DNA of 64,000 nt from positions 483,439 to 547,438 of the forward strand of contig JAFEVB010000019.1 in NCBI GenBank assembly GCA_032629725.1, in the 5' to 3' direction. The stretch is from Gremmenia infestans. Its lineage: Eukaryota; Ascomycota; Leotiomycetes; Helotiales; Hamatocanthoscyphaceae. This document shows, in pieces, positions 9,125-21,186 of this stretch. The translations under genes were made by a program, and so were the position numbers. Position 1 is the first letter of the stretch. Each line of letters starts with the position of its first letter. The notes below the pieces were generated by a model. It made no database searches and was not told where the DNA came from. It saw only the letters and a list, made by a program, of their open reading frames with translations.

Positions 9125-11559
9125 TCACGATCCCGAGAACGCCGAATGGATTGCATCTCCCTCCTCAGGCGTCACAAATAGCTCAAGCATCTCGAGCGCA
9201 CATCCCGCTACATCGGGTTCTATGCCCGACTCCAACACTAAATCGTCTTCGGAAAAATTCAGGCGCGAGAGACAGAGGAGGTACTTTTGGGATCCGCCGC
9301 GAATAGCAGCGAGTTTCTTTTGCATGTCGATATCATCGTCGAATTTGGTAACGATGTAGTACAACAAACGCATTGTGAGACTTATTATGCGTGCACTGTC
9401 AGGCTATTAGTATTTGTAAGCTGGCTACCGGATTCAGTGTCGGTACCTCTCTTCGTGCCGAGCTTTGTAATCGTACAAATCATCTATCTCATCACTTATA
9501 AGCCCAACAAGCCTACCGATAACAAGAGGGTGCATAGCCATGGCCTTGCTTGCAAAAGGAGACCGCGTCATGCTAGTCATGAGTTGAATGACCTTGAATC
9601 GAAGTTTCGCTAGGACACTCAGGTCCATTTTCTCCGAACTTCCAGGCAAGAACGGAACCTCAGACATAGGATAGGTCAGGCGTACCAAGATGTTGTTAAC
9701 AACTTGAGTAGACTGCACACTATCTCCCATAAAAGGACCAAAGCTATCTCGAAAAACGCTAGTGGATAGTATTCGAAGCATAATTTCGAATTCCGGTATC
9801 GGGTGATTAGTACTGAGCATGACGAGGACGAAGTCGAAGCGCATCAGTTTCCAAAATCGGATGATGTGTTGGTGTTCAGACATGCAGCCAAGGGCTACGA
9901 TGTGTAGGATAGCTAGACATGCACTTACATTGATATCCTTCTCCTGACCGTTTGTTGGTTTTGTCTGGAATCGAGGTATGATTATGATATCTGCGGTAAG
10001 CTGGGCAAGGGGAACGATCGTGTCTGTAATGTGCGGGCCAACAGCAGTGGTCTTCAGTTCCAGAGCCAGCGTCAACATGTCTATAAGAAGGTATATTGGA
10101 GTATACTGGGAAAGAGTCAGAATGGATCGCTGAATCGAAGTCAACGTACGTATTTCTCTACCACACAGTTTGACCACATAGATATGAGAAGCTCGCAAAA
10201 GTCAACTGGGAGATCCTTCTGGGGTCTTTTAAACCCCAAAGTCGGTATCTTGCCTAATAAGATGGACTGGAATGATTCGTCAGGGGAAGATGGCAACGCA
10301 TATTTCTCCAGTTCTTGTATTGTTCGGGCATGGTCTAGGCTGACTCGGTGGTCAAGCATTGTTCCAATGAACTAACTGATCAGTTCTCTACCGAATGAGT
10401 CTGTAGAGAAGGACTTACATCAAACCGATCATCCTGCTTTCCTAGGCTTTCAATGATGGAATCGTCTAATATCAAATCCTGGTGCAAAGGCTTCTCCATA
10501 ACTGGCTCCTCCGCGTTCGTCACCTCCAAAGCACCAACGGGACTTTCTACCGTCTTGCGCTTTCGTTTGGCGCCTGGCTTACTGGGAGATCCTGCAAGTC
10601 GTCTTTGAAATCTCGAGGGAGAAATTCTGGACGGTGAGAGAATCTCGACTTCGTCGTCATCAAAGCCATCTCGATGTGGAAGCGGCTTCTTTTTCTTGGG
10701 GGTTGTGACACTTGCGCCCTTCTCAGCTTCCTGGGCTCTTCTCAATCTTCGGACTCGTTCAGCCTCCTCCGCTAGATCCTGCTTCACAAAGTCCCTCTCG
10801 GTGGCCGCATTCTTCTCTGCAATTCGGGTGGACTCGATCTCCCTTTTCCATTTCGCTTCTTTATCTGCATGGAGCTTGTTAAGGGCTTCTTCCTTGCGCT
10901 GGGCTTCCTTGACAACCTGGTCATTTTTACTCCTCACGATAGCTATTTCGCCTGACTTGGCATTGACCTCGGACTTTAGAGCATCCCGTTCCTTCAACAG
11001 CTTCATACCGTTAGTATGGCTGAGATAAGATAGTTCAAAAACTCACTTCTTGAAATTGCCTCCGCATCTCATCTGCAGCATTGTCCCCTGCGACTGAAGG
11101 CTGACTGCCCTGCTCGGCTCTCATGGAATCATGTTGAGGAATCTGAGCCCGTTGAGGGAGCTGATTTGTTTGGCTGAACCTAGGCGGCGGGGGCGGGGTG
11201 GAACGATTCCCCCGCCTGTCTGCCATATGTGCCTGGGGATTGGCGATTGTGCCGTAACGTTGCTGTCGGAACTGTTCTCGTTGTACTGCTTGTGAAGGTA
11301 CGTTTCGTTGAAGGCCTTGGATGATTGCAGGAGTACTCCTGGACTCGTCGATTATAACGGCATCGTCTAAATCCTCCTCCCCTATTTCATCCCCATAGTC
11401 TGAGGATGGGGCGACTTTCATCGCAGCTGCAGGCTTGGAGTATTGGGCCTGGGTGTGGGCCTGGGTGAACTGGATGGCATTGGTCTCGAGCTCAACGAAG
11501 GCGTCGACGGGCAGAGAATCCAATTCATCATCGGAGAAGCCGAAGTCGTGATCCGACAT
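9125..11559 (-). CDS. uvsD: ATRIP homologue, DNA-damage checkpoint (UvsD/Rad26 type)
   Basis: Five exons, 11047-11559, 10419-11000, 10150-10371, 9447-10105 and 9125-9395, with introns of 44-51 nt, keep one frame of 748 aa. The N-terminus begins MSDHDFGFSDDELDSLP, an acidic segment of the type used by ATRIP/Ddc2 proteins to bind RPA. A long coiled coil (about 172-250, rich in K/E with EAQRKEEALNKL) precedes a basic, SP-rich linker (TPKKKKPLPH, SPSRISPSRF). The C-terminal half is all-helical, as in fungal Rad26/UvsD. The protein would pair with the ATR kinase at RPA-coated single-stranded DNA. It is divergently arranged with the CDP-DAG synthase gene. Start chosen at the first ATG in frame with the conserved acidic end. 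The family call rests on overall architecture and remembered similarity, so orthology is likely rather than proven. Confidence 0.78.
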
Positions 11560-12400
11560 GCTCAAGTATCTTCATTGAGTCACAGACACGCCGCCGCATT
11601 GCACTGTATCGTAAACCTGGAGTTGGGTCTGTGTTAAAGGCATCGATTGTATCGCATCTAAGGGTTCTGGTTCAAAACATTGACTGCGCTGCGGGAGACG
11701 CGATTCTGCCACTTTTCATCTGTCACCGCCTTCGGAAGCCGGACAAAAGCTTTACCGACTGCTTTGCAGGGGTCTAAAAGCATGAATTTTGCGATGAGAA
11801 ATACTCCGCTCCGTACCTAGGTACTGTAGCTCGTAGGTACTCCGTGGATAATAAACTAGAAAGGAGATAAAAGTTCGTGTTCCGAGCTAGAGCTATATCT
11901 ATATCTATATCTATATCTATATCTATATCAGATTAGAACAGATAGTAGTCTCAAAGAAGAAAACGTAGAAACTCGATAATATCATAATCATTTGAGATAT
12001 CTAAAACAGTTCCTTTCCTTTCATCCCATCCAGAGTTTCCTTCGTAGTACGGTACGTCAGCGAAAACAGCCAAGACTCCAAGGCAAGCTACGCCAAGCCT
12101 TTTAACAAAACCACCACCACCACCCACTCACTCCCTCTGTTTGCTGGTACTGGACCCCGGATCTTGAACGACAACTCACTTTTCTTTGTAAATTAACCTT
12201 CTACCTTCTACCACCTGCTCCCGCTCCCGCTCCCAATACCTCACGCTCACTTACCCCCTCCATGTCTGCGCGTTGAGGTTACTACGCTACCGATATTCTC
12301 GCCCGGTCTTGGCCATTCAACCTCCGCACAACAGCGCAGATCCAGCGGAAGGAAAGGGAATCCCGGAGTCCCCTCTGCGACTAGATACAACGCTCTCAAG
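11560..12400. promoter_or_regulatory. Divergent intergenic region of uvsD and CDS1, with (CTATAT)n microsatellite
   Basis: About 840 bp separates the two divergent starts. It holds a hexanucleotide microsatellite CTATAT at about 11893-11929 and, nearer the CDS1 ATG, long C/T-rich stretches (12110-12250) typical of fungal leaders. No RNA gene or additional reading frame with support was seen. Confidence 0.5.
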
Positions 12401-13956
12401 ATGGCAAAGCAACGTCGTGGTGTCAAGTTCAACCACCGAAATGGACAAACATCAGGCGCGGATGGGCGGAGGAGCAGTTTCTCGGATATCAGCGAAGGCA
12501 CCTCAGAACCAGGCTCACCCACGAGAGCGGGAGGTATTGATGGCGCAACAGATGTAAGCATCCAAAGCATTTAGTAGTAGAGTATGGAGTTCTGGCTGAT
12601 CCGGTCATCCAAGGCGCAGCCACCATCGGAATACGAAAAGAAAAAGCAGACCTTCATCACGCGAACTCTATGGACCTTGATCATGATCGGCGGCTTCTTC
12701 GGTGCTATGTTTATGGGGCATGTCTACATTATCATGATCATTACCGCCCTACAAATCGTGTCGTTCAAGGAGGTTATTGCCATAGCCAACGTCCCCAGTC
12801 GAGCACGGCGACTACGCTTTACCAAAGCTTTGAATTGGTATTGGCTGGCAAGCACCATGTACTTCCTCTACGGCGAGAGCGTTATTTATTACTTCAAACA
12901 TATTGTGCTGGTGGACAAGGTTCTCCTACCTTTTGCGACTCATCATCGATTCATCAGCTTCATGCTCTATGTTATTGGTAAGAAATCAGGGAGACTGGTG
13001 AAAGTCCAAGAAGCTGACTGCTACAGGTTTCGTCTTCTTCGTCGCATCTCTGGAAGCTGGGCATTACAAATTCCAATTTACACAGTTCGCATGGACACAC
13101 ATGGCGCTATACCTCATTGTAGTACAGGCACATTTCATCATGAATAACGTGTTTGAAGGAATGATCTGGTTTTTCCTGCCCGTTTCTCTGGTTATATGCA
13201 ACGACATCTTCGCATACATTGTCGGAATCACAGTTGGAAAGACCCAGCTAATCAAGCTCTCGCCAAAGAAGACTGTTGAAGGTTTTGTCGGAGCTTGGAT
13301 TTTCACCGTCATCTTTGGAATTGGTATGACTAACGTGCTCATACGTTACAAGTACTTCATCTGCCCTGTCAACGTAAGAAGTATTCTACATCTCTATAGC
13401 CCCCTTACTAACTCTTCCAGGACCTTGGTGCAAATATCTGGACCGGTCTTGAGTGTACGCCCAATCCAGTTTTCTCTCCTCATGTCTACCACCTGCCAAT
13501 CTGGTTTCCCTATTTTAAATCATTCATGATGGCGCCTATACAATTTCACATCCTAATATTCGCAACTTTCGCCTCCCTTATCGCCCCATTCGGTGGTTTC
13601 TTCGCATCTGGTCTCAAGCGCACTTTCAAGATCAAAGATTTCGGCGATTCTATTCCTGGGCACGGCGGTATCACCGACCGCATGGATTGTCAATTTATCA
13701 TGGGATTCTTTGCCTATGTGTACTATCACAGCTTCATCGCGTTGTACAAAGTGTCACTTGGAGGTGTGATTGAAACAGCGATCATAGGCCTTACCCCTGA
13801 TGAGCAGATGGAGCTGGTGAAAGGTGTTAGCAAGCATCTTGTGAATCAAGGTGTCATTGCAGAAGGAGTAAGTCTCTAATAAGACACCCTCTGTAGAAAA
13901 TTGCTAATCACTGCTAGGTTTTGGATTGCATAACTGGTACAGTCCGGAGGAGATGA
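12401..13956 (+). CDS. CDS1: Phosphatidate cytidylyltransferase (CDP-diacylglycerol synthase)
   Basis: Makes CDP-diacylglycerol from CTP and phosphatidate in ER or mitochondrial membranes, the branch point to phosphatidylinositol and cardiolipin. Exons are 12401-12553, 12581-12977, 13027-13373, 13421-13867 and 13918-13956. The last three introns (49, 47 and 50 nt) are canonical and phase-consistent. The CDS-family signature is intact in exon 4: SGLKRTFKIKDFGDSIPG followed by HGGITDRMD. Several membrane helices are visible (TLIMIGGFFGAMFMGHVYI, MIWFFLPVSLVICNDIFAYI). The polar N-terminus (MAKQRRGVKFNHRN...SSFSDISEG) is joined in frame only through an implausible 27-nt intron at 12554-12580 that contains three TAG triplets. 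Translation could instead begin at the ATG at 12584, which would make the upstream piece a short upstream frame. Confidence 0.92.
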
Positions 13957-14499
13957 AAAAGTACTTGCTTTACGAGTGACGAATTTTCAAAACTCATGCC
14001 TTTCCATGTATAATACCCTCCGTCTTTTCCCAGTTCATATGGTGTGATTCGGCTTGGATTTATTTTTGGGTGTAGTGATATTAGGGCCGGATATGTTTCG
14101 CCAGGGGCATGCAGAGGCAAAAGGAAACAGAAATAATGACCATTACATCTGTTGGTGGTATTTTTATGTAAACTTTTCCACAAAACCTTCCAGCGCTACA
14201 CGAAGACTATGAAGCCATCGATAATAGAGCATCAGGGTCATCGCACCAACACTTGGCTCCAATGTAGGTCCTTTGTGCTGAAGTCAGCACTCGGGTTCGT
14301 CACAATCTGAGCTGGTGATTCAGGAAGAGCAGTTCTCCTATCTCGGCGGCATTGTAGGTTCTACGGTCGCACCTTCCCTTCCAGCTGACGTTGCTCGCGC
14401 CCGTCCCAAGAACGATGCCCGTAATAACACTCCCCCAGCCCTGCCCTCTCGTTCTCTCCTTTACCTCCCCAGATCTATTCAACCAGGTGTGAGGTTGCC
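13957..14499. other. Intergenic spacer
   Basis: 3' region of CDS1 and promoter of the following pepsin-like gene. A C/T-rich stretch at about 14360-14480 precedes the ATG at 14500. No other feature supported. Confidence 0.5.
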
Positions 14500-15577
14500 A
14501 TGTATCCCAACCATTTCCCCCTGATTTCCTTGTTGCCATTTGCAATATCAGTTGCTGCAGCTCTTGAGCCAGTTCATTACCCTATTTCACGACGTGGAGG
14601 AAGCTTCCCAACAGCAGATACAGCAAATCTAATGTATCCCTTGGAGCAACTACAGATCATCGAGACACGCTTTACAGCTACGACACGCGGCTTCAGTGGT
14701 AACGGGGTTGTCCGAAAGCCAAAACGCAAGCATGGCACGCAAGCCAATAGCATTCCCTTGGGCGAAGTAGGGAGAGAAGGGAACTGGTTCGCCAATCTAC
14801 GCATAGGAGAACCTCCACAGAATGTCGACATGGATCTGGATATGTTGATAGTCGATTCAAGCATAGAGTGGAAATGGGTCAAGGTGCAGGGTTCAGATGG
14901 CTGGTGGCAGATCCTAATGCAAGGAATCTGGGTAGATGGGGTCAAGGTATTGCAAAACCAGCCAGTCGTCCTAGATGTGAGTAATCAATCTGTTCCCGTT
15001 GCTCAGCTTCTCATTTCTACAGGTCAACACACCCTTCATTCTGGCTCCACCAACAGCTGCGCGCTCCTTCTACTCTTCAATTGCGGGAAGCTGACAACTA
15101 CCGCCAGCGCACGATCAATTCCACTCTTACCTATGTCTCAGTCCCCCTCAAACTCGTCTCGGATTTGCAAGCTGGAATGTGGAGGTAATGAAAGGAAGGA
15201 AGGATAAAGCGAGCTCTGCTCTAGGGGAAAGGTTCAGTTTAGAGCGATTAGAAACAGGTAGTGGATACTGTATTGGAAAAATTGTTGAGTCAAGCATGGG
15301 TGTCGAAGTTTCTATGAATCAGAAAGATCACGAGACTGTCTTTGAGGGGTGGGCAGGGTGTATGGATTATTGGAGAGCCATTATACAGAGATCTGCGGGT
15401 GGCTTTCGATGTAAGAACACCCTGAAGAAGATACAGAGATGCTGACAATGTTATAGTGGAAGGCAAAGAAAGTCGGTATGCAAAAGGTATGAGTCGTTTG
15501 CTACTTGCCAACACAGACATTTTGCTCGATAAACCACCACCGATTTCATTGGCCAATTTCAGAGTTAGTCAGTGAAA
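14500..15577 (+). pseudogene. Pepsin-like (A1-fold) secreted protein gene with internal nonsense codon
   Basis: Exon 1 (14500-14976) starts with a hydrophobic signal-like segment (LLPFAISVAAALEPVHYP) and continues with WFANLRIGEPPQNVDMDLDM, the entry to a pepsin-like lobe. The catalytic DTG is not present; the equivalent site reads IVDSSIEW, so the protein was probably not an active protease. After a 46-nt intron (14977-15022) exon 2 begins VNTPFILAPPTAARSFYSSI, strongly pepsin-like, then hits TGA at 15092-15094. The same frame stays open beyond it to about 15410, with recognisable sequence (ERFSLERLETGSGYCIGKIV). The stop sits where an Arg codon (CGA) would fit, so a single C-to-T change explains it. 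The C-terminal end after a further likely intron (15411-15456) is unclear, so the right border is approximate. Confidence 0.65.
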
Positions 15578-16188
15578 GTAGACAGTAGTAGATGGCTTGA
15601 AGAGGTTTATTTGTACCTCGGCGTTTTCGGCTTCTTTCTAGACACTCTTTTCTCGTATCCCTTTGTTGATAGGCGACCTAGGTGTCATATTTGATATTAT
15701 GCTTACAAAATGGAGGTCAACTATGCCACAGTTAGCTGTTCAGCTGAACTGATGTCGGCTTTCTTTTCTGGCGTAGCACTGCTCAGCCCTATTCTCATGT
15801 TTCCAGCGAGCACCCCGCCAGCATCTCGTGAAAAATAATCACACTGCTGCCTCTTCTTCCAGTTCTAAGCCCATTAGCAGGTTTAACTCCAAGATATATT
15901 TCATTCGGACATAACTACTGTCGCCTTTGTGTCTTACGTTTGAATTAAGTCGGCTGTTTAGTTTTCTCTGTGGCGGATAATAGGATGAGGAATCATGCAG
16001 ACTTCTTGAGTCTTGACCCCGGATTTGAAAACGCTTGAACATGTATACTGCATCGACAAAAGTTCAACTAGTCCATCTCTAGCTAGGTTTTTCTTTCATA
16101 GAGGATGTCAGAGTTTAAGTCACTATTCAGACCAGACTTAATGTATTTCAGGACCACTTCTGTCAACACAAGTGTATCAGTGATGGCC
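15578..16188. other. Intergenic spacer, convergent gene ends
   Basis: Lies between the broken pepsin-like gene and the 3' end of the beta-mannosidase gene. Only short chance frames; nothing supported. Confidence 0.5.
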
Positions 16189-19100
16189 CTAGATTCTGTC
16201 GTTACCCAACTCCCAATCATTCAGAAACCTAGTCTTGATGTTTCTTCCGCCTAATCCCTTCACGTTTACATCAATAGATTCTGCCGTCATGAGATCTAAC
16301 ATGTTGTCCTGCCAAGTAGCATCCTCGCCGTCATCGTGGTCAATATATAGCAGACAGCCCTTCACAGGATGGCTTGCCGTTAGTCTAACCACATTCTCCC
16401 ACTCGGAGCCATTCTCTGCATCAAGCACCTCCATAGTGACATTGGTTTCTTTGTGCCATTGGAGGTATCTGAATGGTTCTGGCCAGTTCACGTACCTGGC
16501 CTCAATTTTGCCAGCCCCCTCGGTTGAAGTGTCAACCAGTTTTGCGCATAGAATGATTAGAGACTCTTCCGTGAAAGTGTCTGGGTTTTTAACCTTTCCA
16601 AGTTCGGTATTCTGGTTTGGCAAAAGGGACACAGACTGATTTTCGTTTGGATACGAAATATAACTTCCGGTGTGCAGGTCATACGCCGTGAGGACCAGCT
16701 CATACTCCTTCGCCTCCATGGTCGTATTATGCGCAAAAATGGAGAAAGATGGTATATCCGTGTCTCTTGGACGATCATCATCAACCCACAGTGATCTAGG
16801 GGTGCGTTCGATACCGATGGTTACTTCGGCGAAAGTTCGTCGAATGGTGTAATAAGCTGGTTTTGGTCGGAGGTAGTAATCTGCGAACGACCAACTCGTG
16901 CAGGGATAAACATCATTGAACTACAGTAATTCGTATCAGCGTTTGTTTTTCATCCCCTGTTTGATGAAGTGAGAATACTGATCTTACCTGCCAGATAATC
17001 AAACCACCACAGCTTTCTTTCCCTTTCCCTCCAAACTTCCTCTTCCAATCCCGCAAAGCGTGCCCATAAGCCTCACTTTGCATAAGCTGGCTCACATAGA
17101 CAAAATCCTCTAGCTTTTGGCTATATCGGAAATTTTCTGCGAGATAACGTGCAATCCTAGTCTCCGCACCGTGGCCTTTGTTGTGGCAATCGATTGCTCG
17201 AGATTGTGGATGTCGATCTTCAGGGCGGGGTGCAAATTCATAGACAGTCCTCATATCAGGGAATCCATGCATTCCGAATTCCGAAACAAAGCGTCCTGAG
17301 AGCTTTCCATAATCTTGATAGGATTTCCCCTTGCCATGCCAAACTGGAAACATCTATTAGTCATAGTCGTGGGGAATGTTGCTGGGTTCTCACCATCCCA
17401 CTGATGAATGTCTCCTATTGTTGGATCATTTGCTTCCTCTGCACCTCCCCAAGGAGAGTTCGGCCAGTACTGAACATCTGGACAGAGTCTCTTTACTGCA
17501 TCAGGAATAATGTCAAGATAGATTTCCCGTTGAGGGAAGTCAGTATTCTTGAATGGGCCAACAACATCCTCGTGGTCGTATATTTTCCTATAGAAGTTAA
17601 TAATCGTAGTTGTCTAATCATTGTTTCAAACTCACTTACTTGCGTAGAAAAGTTCCCTCGAATACCTCCCCATCGGTGTCTGCCAGCATGAAGTCCTCAT
17701 TTCCACCACATATGAGTGCCAAACAAGCCCTACCCCTCAATCTTAGAGTTTGAACCTCTACTTCCTTCCTGATACTGTCTAAGAAATCCTGATGAACAGG
17801 AAAGTCCCCACAAGCAAACGCGTAGTCATGCCAAACCAAAAGTCCCAACTCGTCACAGGCATCTAGAAAGTCTTCCGTTTCGTAGATACCGCCTCCCCAT
17901 ACTCGAATCATATTCATATTGGTCCGTTTTGCAAGCCTTATCCAGTTAAAGTAGCGTTCTCGGGTTAGACTTGGAAGCAGATTGTCTGCCGGAATCCAAT
18001 CGCCTCCTTGGATGAAAATGTTGCGGCCGTTCACATTGAACATGAATGTCTTGCCTGGCTCATTGTCGAGAGGCCTTTGAATTAGAGTAATTGTCCGGAT
18101 GCCAAATCTTGTGAAGGAGGAATCTAATATCGTAGAGAAGTTGTCTCTCAACGTAATTTTAGCAGTGTAAAGATGTTGGGCTCCCTGGCCATTTGGCCAC
18201 CAGAGATTGGGTTTTGCAAGGTCGAACGAGACATCAGCTCCTAAAAGACGAGCAACATGCTGACCTGATTCGTCCATTATCTCTACCTCAATACTGTAAT
18301 TCGCTGGCAATTCCGCAGCCGAACCTGATGTTTGCACTCTCACCCGGATCTGTGCAGCATAGTTATTATCTTCGACTGCTTTCAGTGAACTGGTGATAAT
18401 ATGGACATTCTCAATGCGGGAAGCATAGCACTCGAGATATATTGGAAGATACGGCCCGCAAGTGACAAGATTGGGGCCCCAGTCCCTACTGCTGAGTTAG
18501 CATTGCTTTCTTGACAGCGCCATGGGACCTGTGGTATCTAAGACCAAAAGGAGATCCATAATTCTGGCTGCTTGAGCAGAATATTTAAGTCTAGACAATG
18601 AGATTATTCCTCTTTGTTAAACTTACCAACCCCAATGATACTATACCTGTCAGCAGAGAAATGGGTCAATATTCAGATCACTTGCCTGAGCCTTTCGCAT
18701 GTGCATACGTCTCGTATCTCTCATCAAACTCTGTTTGACTCCAAACTGCTTCTCTAATTCCGTGCCCTTCTTCAAAGCACTTTCAAACAATATGACAATC
18801 TCATTCTCTCCGTCACAGGTTGGATCCTTTAGTAAGTTCATTGCATCAACCCTCGCTGGAAGATACATGTTATCGGATTTCAAAATCTCCTTCCCATTCA
18901 AAGTGACAGTCGCAAACGTATCCAATCCTTCGAACATGATTTCAGTAGTTAAGTACCGAGATACTTCAGCAGGCGTCGGGAAGTTGCAACGGTATTCCCA
19001 ATCACATTCCCCAACCCATTGGCTGCCTCGCTCATTTTCGCCAACATTTGGATCCGTAATCTGGCCAGTATGTAGAAGTTCAAGTTGGATCACGGACGGG

Positions 19101-19225
19101 AACTGACTTGCTGGCGCCCACTGCAGAAGCTTGGGATCTGAGGGGACTCGTTTGCTACTATTTGTGGTTGCAAGCTTCCATTCCCAGCCTGACGCTATTG
19201 GAATTTTTGCTCTCTCTTCAGACAT
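16189..19225 (-). CDS. Beta-mannosidase, glycoside hydrolase family 2
   Basis: Removes terminal beta-linked mannose from manno-oligosaccharides and N-glycan remnants. Six exons: 18686-19225, 18627-18640, 17640-18485, 17394-17587, 16988-17343 and 16189-16920, giving 893 aa. GH2 landmarks are an N-terminal sugar-binding jelly roll (DWEYRCNFPTPAEVSRY, FEGLDTFATVTLNG) and the YHWGWDWGPNL motif assembled across exons 1-3. Also seen are GGDWIPADNLLPS, MIRVWGGGIYE, the acid/base Glu in CGGNEDF and the nucleophile Glu in VSEFGMHGFPD. No signal peptide is seen at the ATG at 19225, so the enzyme is likely intracellular (the type called mndB in Aspergillus). Exon 2 is a 14-nt microexon, and the intron before it uses a GC donor (GCAAGT). 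The start was chosen at the ATG just before the conserved SGWEW segment. Confidence 0.93.
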
Positions 19226-19633
19226 GGTGAGACTCGGTGGCCATGGGCTTTTGGAATAGTAGACAGTAGAAGAGTAAAGAGTTCCCAGCTCAGATGATTG
19301 TTGAACATGAGAGATTGCCACGATTCAAGCACAGGGTGTTGCAGTTTGGGAACGGAAGGAGTGCCTCCGAGCTGAATTCGAGAAGGCGCATCTCGCTACT
19401 TCCCCCCTGGAGAGAGCCACCTTGAAGGTCAATTTAACGACCGTACACTGGATATTTATAATTTCTCCTGCGAACGAGTTTAAACTGTGATAAAGAGAAA
19501 ATATATTTTGATGAAGTAGATAGCTTCCACAATATAGTCTTTATTCCTTCTGATTGCCTCCAAACAACACCATTTAGCAATCAGCAAACCTCCATTAGCC
19601 CAATGTCCCTGCAACATCCCCAGTCAAGATTCA
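19226..19633. promoter_or_regulatory. Divergent promoter region between beta-mannosidase and the next gene
   Basis: About 400 bp between head-to-head starts. No clear TATA box or operator recognised. Confidence 0.4.
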
Positions 19634-20442
19634 ATGGGCTTGAGGTCCCGTATTTTCAACGAAGCTGGTAAGAAGACATTCACAAGTAATGAGGCCAGCG
19701 TGACCATATCCGCGAGTCAAATGATAATTGGTGATGTTGAGGAGCTGAGGTTGGAGATCATCAAGAGTACTGTAAATGTGCTTCTAGAGAAGAGATATCC
19801 TGTGAATGCCGGCTATAAAGACTCAATTCGAGTCAGTGAATTACACCTAGTATTGTATTTGTCCAGACACTAATTCTATAAAACATCTTCATCAAACATG
19901 GTTTTTAGAACGAACAGACTCAAGAGACTGCAATGGCATCCCAAGAAAGCATCGACGACTTCCTCGTCCTGGTACTCAATACGGTAAGCACAACGCAAAA
20001 CCCCCAGAGGCAATCAATTACTATCCATACTAGCCACTGACCTGCCAAGGGCATACAAGAAGGCACACCCCGCCTCAAACCATCCGCCAATCGACAAAAC
20101 AATGCCAGGATCGCAGAAGCTCTCGAATTCTGGGCAGCATCGATTTCCTCACCCATGGAAGCCAAAGAGATCGGCACCTCGATTGGCAGAGCCCTTGCAG
20201 CCTCCGCTCCAGGAACAGGACTGGATCTTTGGCCCTTGGAATTGGTGTTGAGAGGATTGAGCTTCCACGGCCAGAAACGGGCGGAGCAGCTTGGGGGCAA
20301 GAACAAGATAGATGATACTGGTCGTGTGGCTACTTTCTTCGCCGCAGAAGGCACTTGGATGGTTGCGTGCAGGGTGGCGGAGGCTTTGAAAGATGTTGCG
20401 CGCAAGAATCGGGTTCGGGGTTGGGTTATGAACTTGCGATGA
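19634..20442 (+). CDS. Unrecognised 221-aa protein
   Basis: Three exons, 19634-19831, 19909-19983 and 20050-20442, fit together in phase 0 across introns of 77 nt (GTCAGT...TTTTTAG) and 66 nt (GTAAGC...CCAAG, branch CACTGAC). The product starts MGLRSRIFNEAGKK. It has a helical segment (VEELRLEIIKSTVNVLLEKR), a short acidic part (SQESIDDFLVLVLN), and a C-terminal half rich in Ala/Gly (IAEALEFWAASISS, IGRALAASAPGTGLDLWPLE). No signal peptide, membrane helix or known catalytic motif is visible. Intron consistency supports a real gene; the start is less certain because additional upstream exons cannot be excluded. An alternative is a shorter protein starting at the Met at 19933. Confidence 0.5.
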
Positions 20443-20560
20443 TGGGTTCCGCTTGGGGATACGATATTGCGAAAGTTGGGGTTGGTCTTGCTCTGCAAGG
20501 CTTTAGGATGTGCTTTCATTTGGACAAGACATATAGAATTGAATAATCTTACACAGAGGT

Positions 20561-20848
20561 TCAGGTTGATGATGTGTTTTTTATTATTTTGATAACAAAT
20601 GGTCCACCAGGAAATAGATGCTCGACTTTCTTCAAACCCGGCTCTAGCATGCCATTCCGCTCTGCATGATCTTCCACAACCTCAATCTTGAGTTTTAGCA
20701 TCTCGTTCATAGCACAATATCTTCCCGGACCAAGCGTCCTCCCGCCTTCAAATTGTCGGTTGCGTGCTATTCGAATTTCACAGGAAAGTAGTTCAGAAGA
20801 AGGGAAAGTAACGTTGCACAATACATTCAGCACGTGCAACCGGCTCAC
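20561..20848 (-). other. Possible small reading frame or 3' exon, unrecognised
   Basis: A minus-strand frame of up to 95 codons lies just downstream of rvt. It has no ATG at its upstream end (the first in-frame ATG is at 20710). Its composition (CEIRIARNRQFEGGRTLGPG, LKLKIEVVEDHAE) looks coding-like, but no upstream exon could be joined convincingly. It may be the end of a small gene or a chance frame. Confidence 0.25.
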
Positions 20849-21186
20849 TCAGTCTTGAGGCGCCATGAAAAGATGGAAACACTTTCGGTACTTAAACTAC
20901 GATTAAGAGAATTCAAACTCCCACGGAAACCCAGACAATTTGGTAAGAATCATGATCATACTTATGGACCCGGGGTTATGAGATCTGATTCAGTAAGATT
21001 ACCAGTTACAAAATTGCTTCGATATATTATATTTCCCTCGGAGGCAGAAAGCAACACAGGATCCAAGATATCCGGCAAGTGATAAACCCCATAGTGCCTT
21101 ATAATTCCCTTAGAAGGTAGAAGAGGATGCTCGAGTAATGAGTGAACTTCATATCTTCCCTCGCACACCTCGCCTCCTAAAGCTGC

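Noticed and set aside
12273..12557. 94-codon frame upstream of CDS1
   Set aside because: Out of frame with the CDS1 N-terminus and without recognisable sequence; it lies in the leader.
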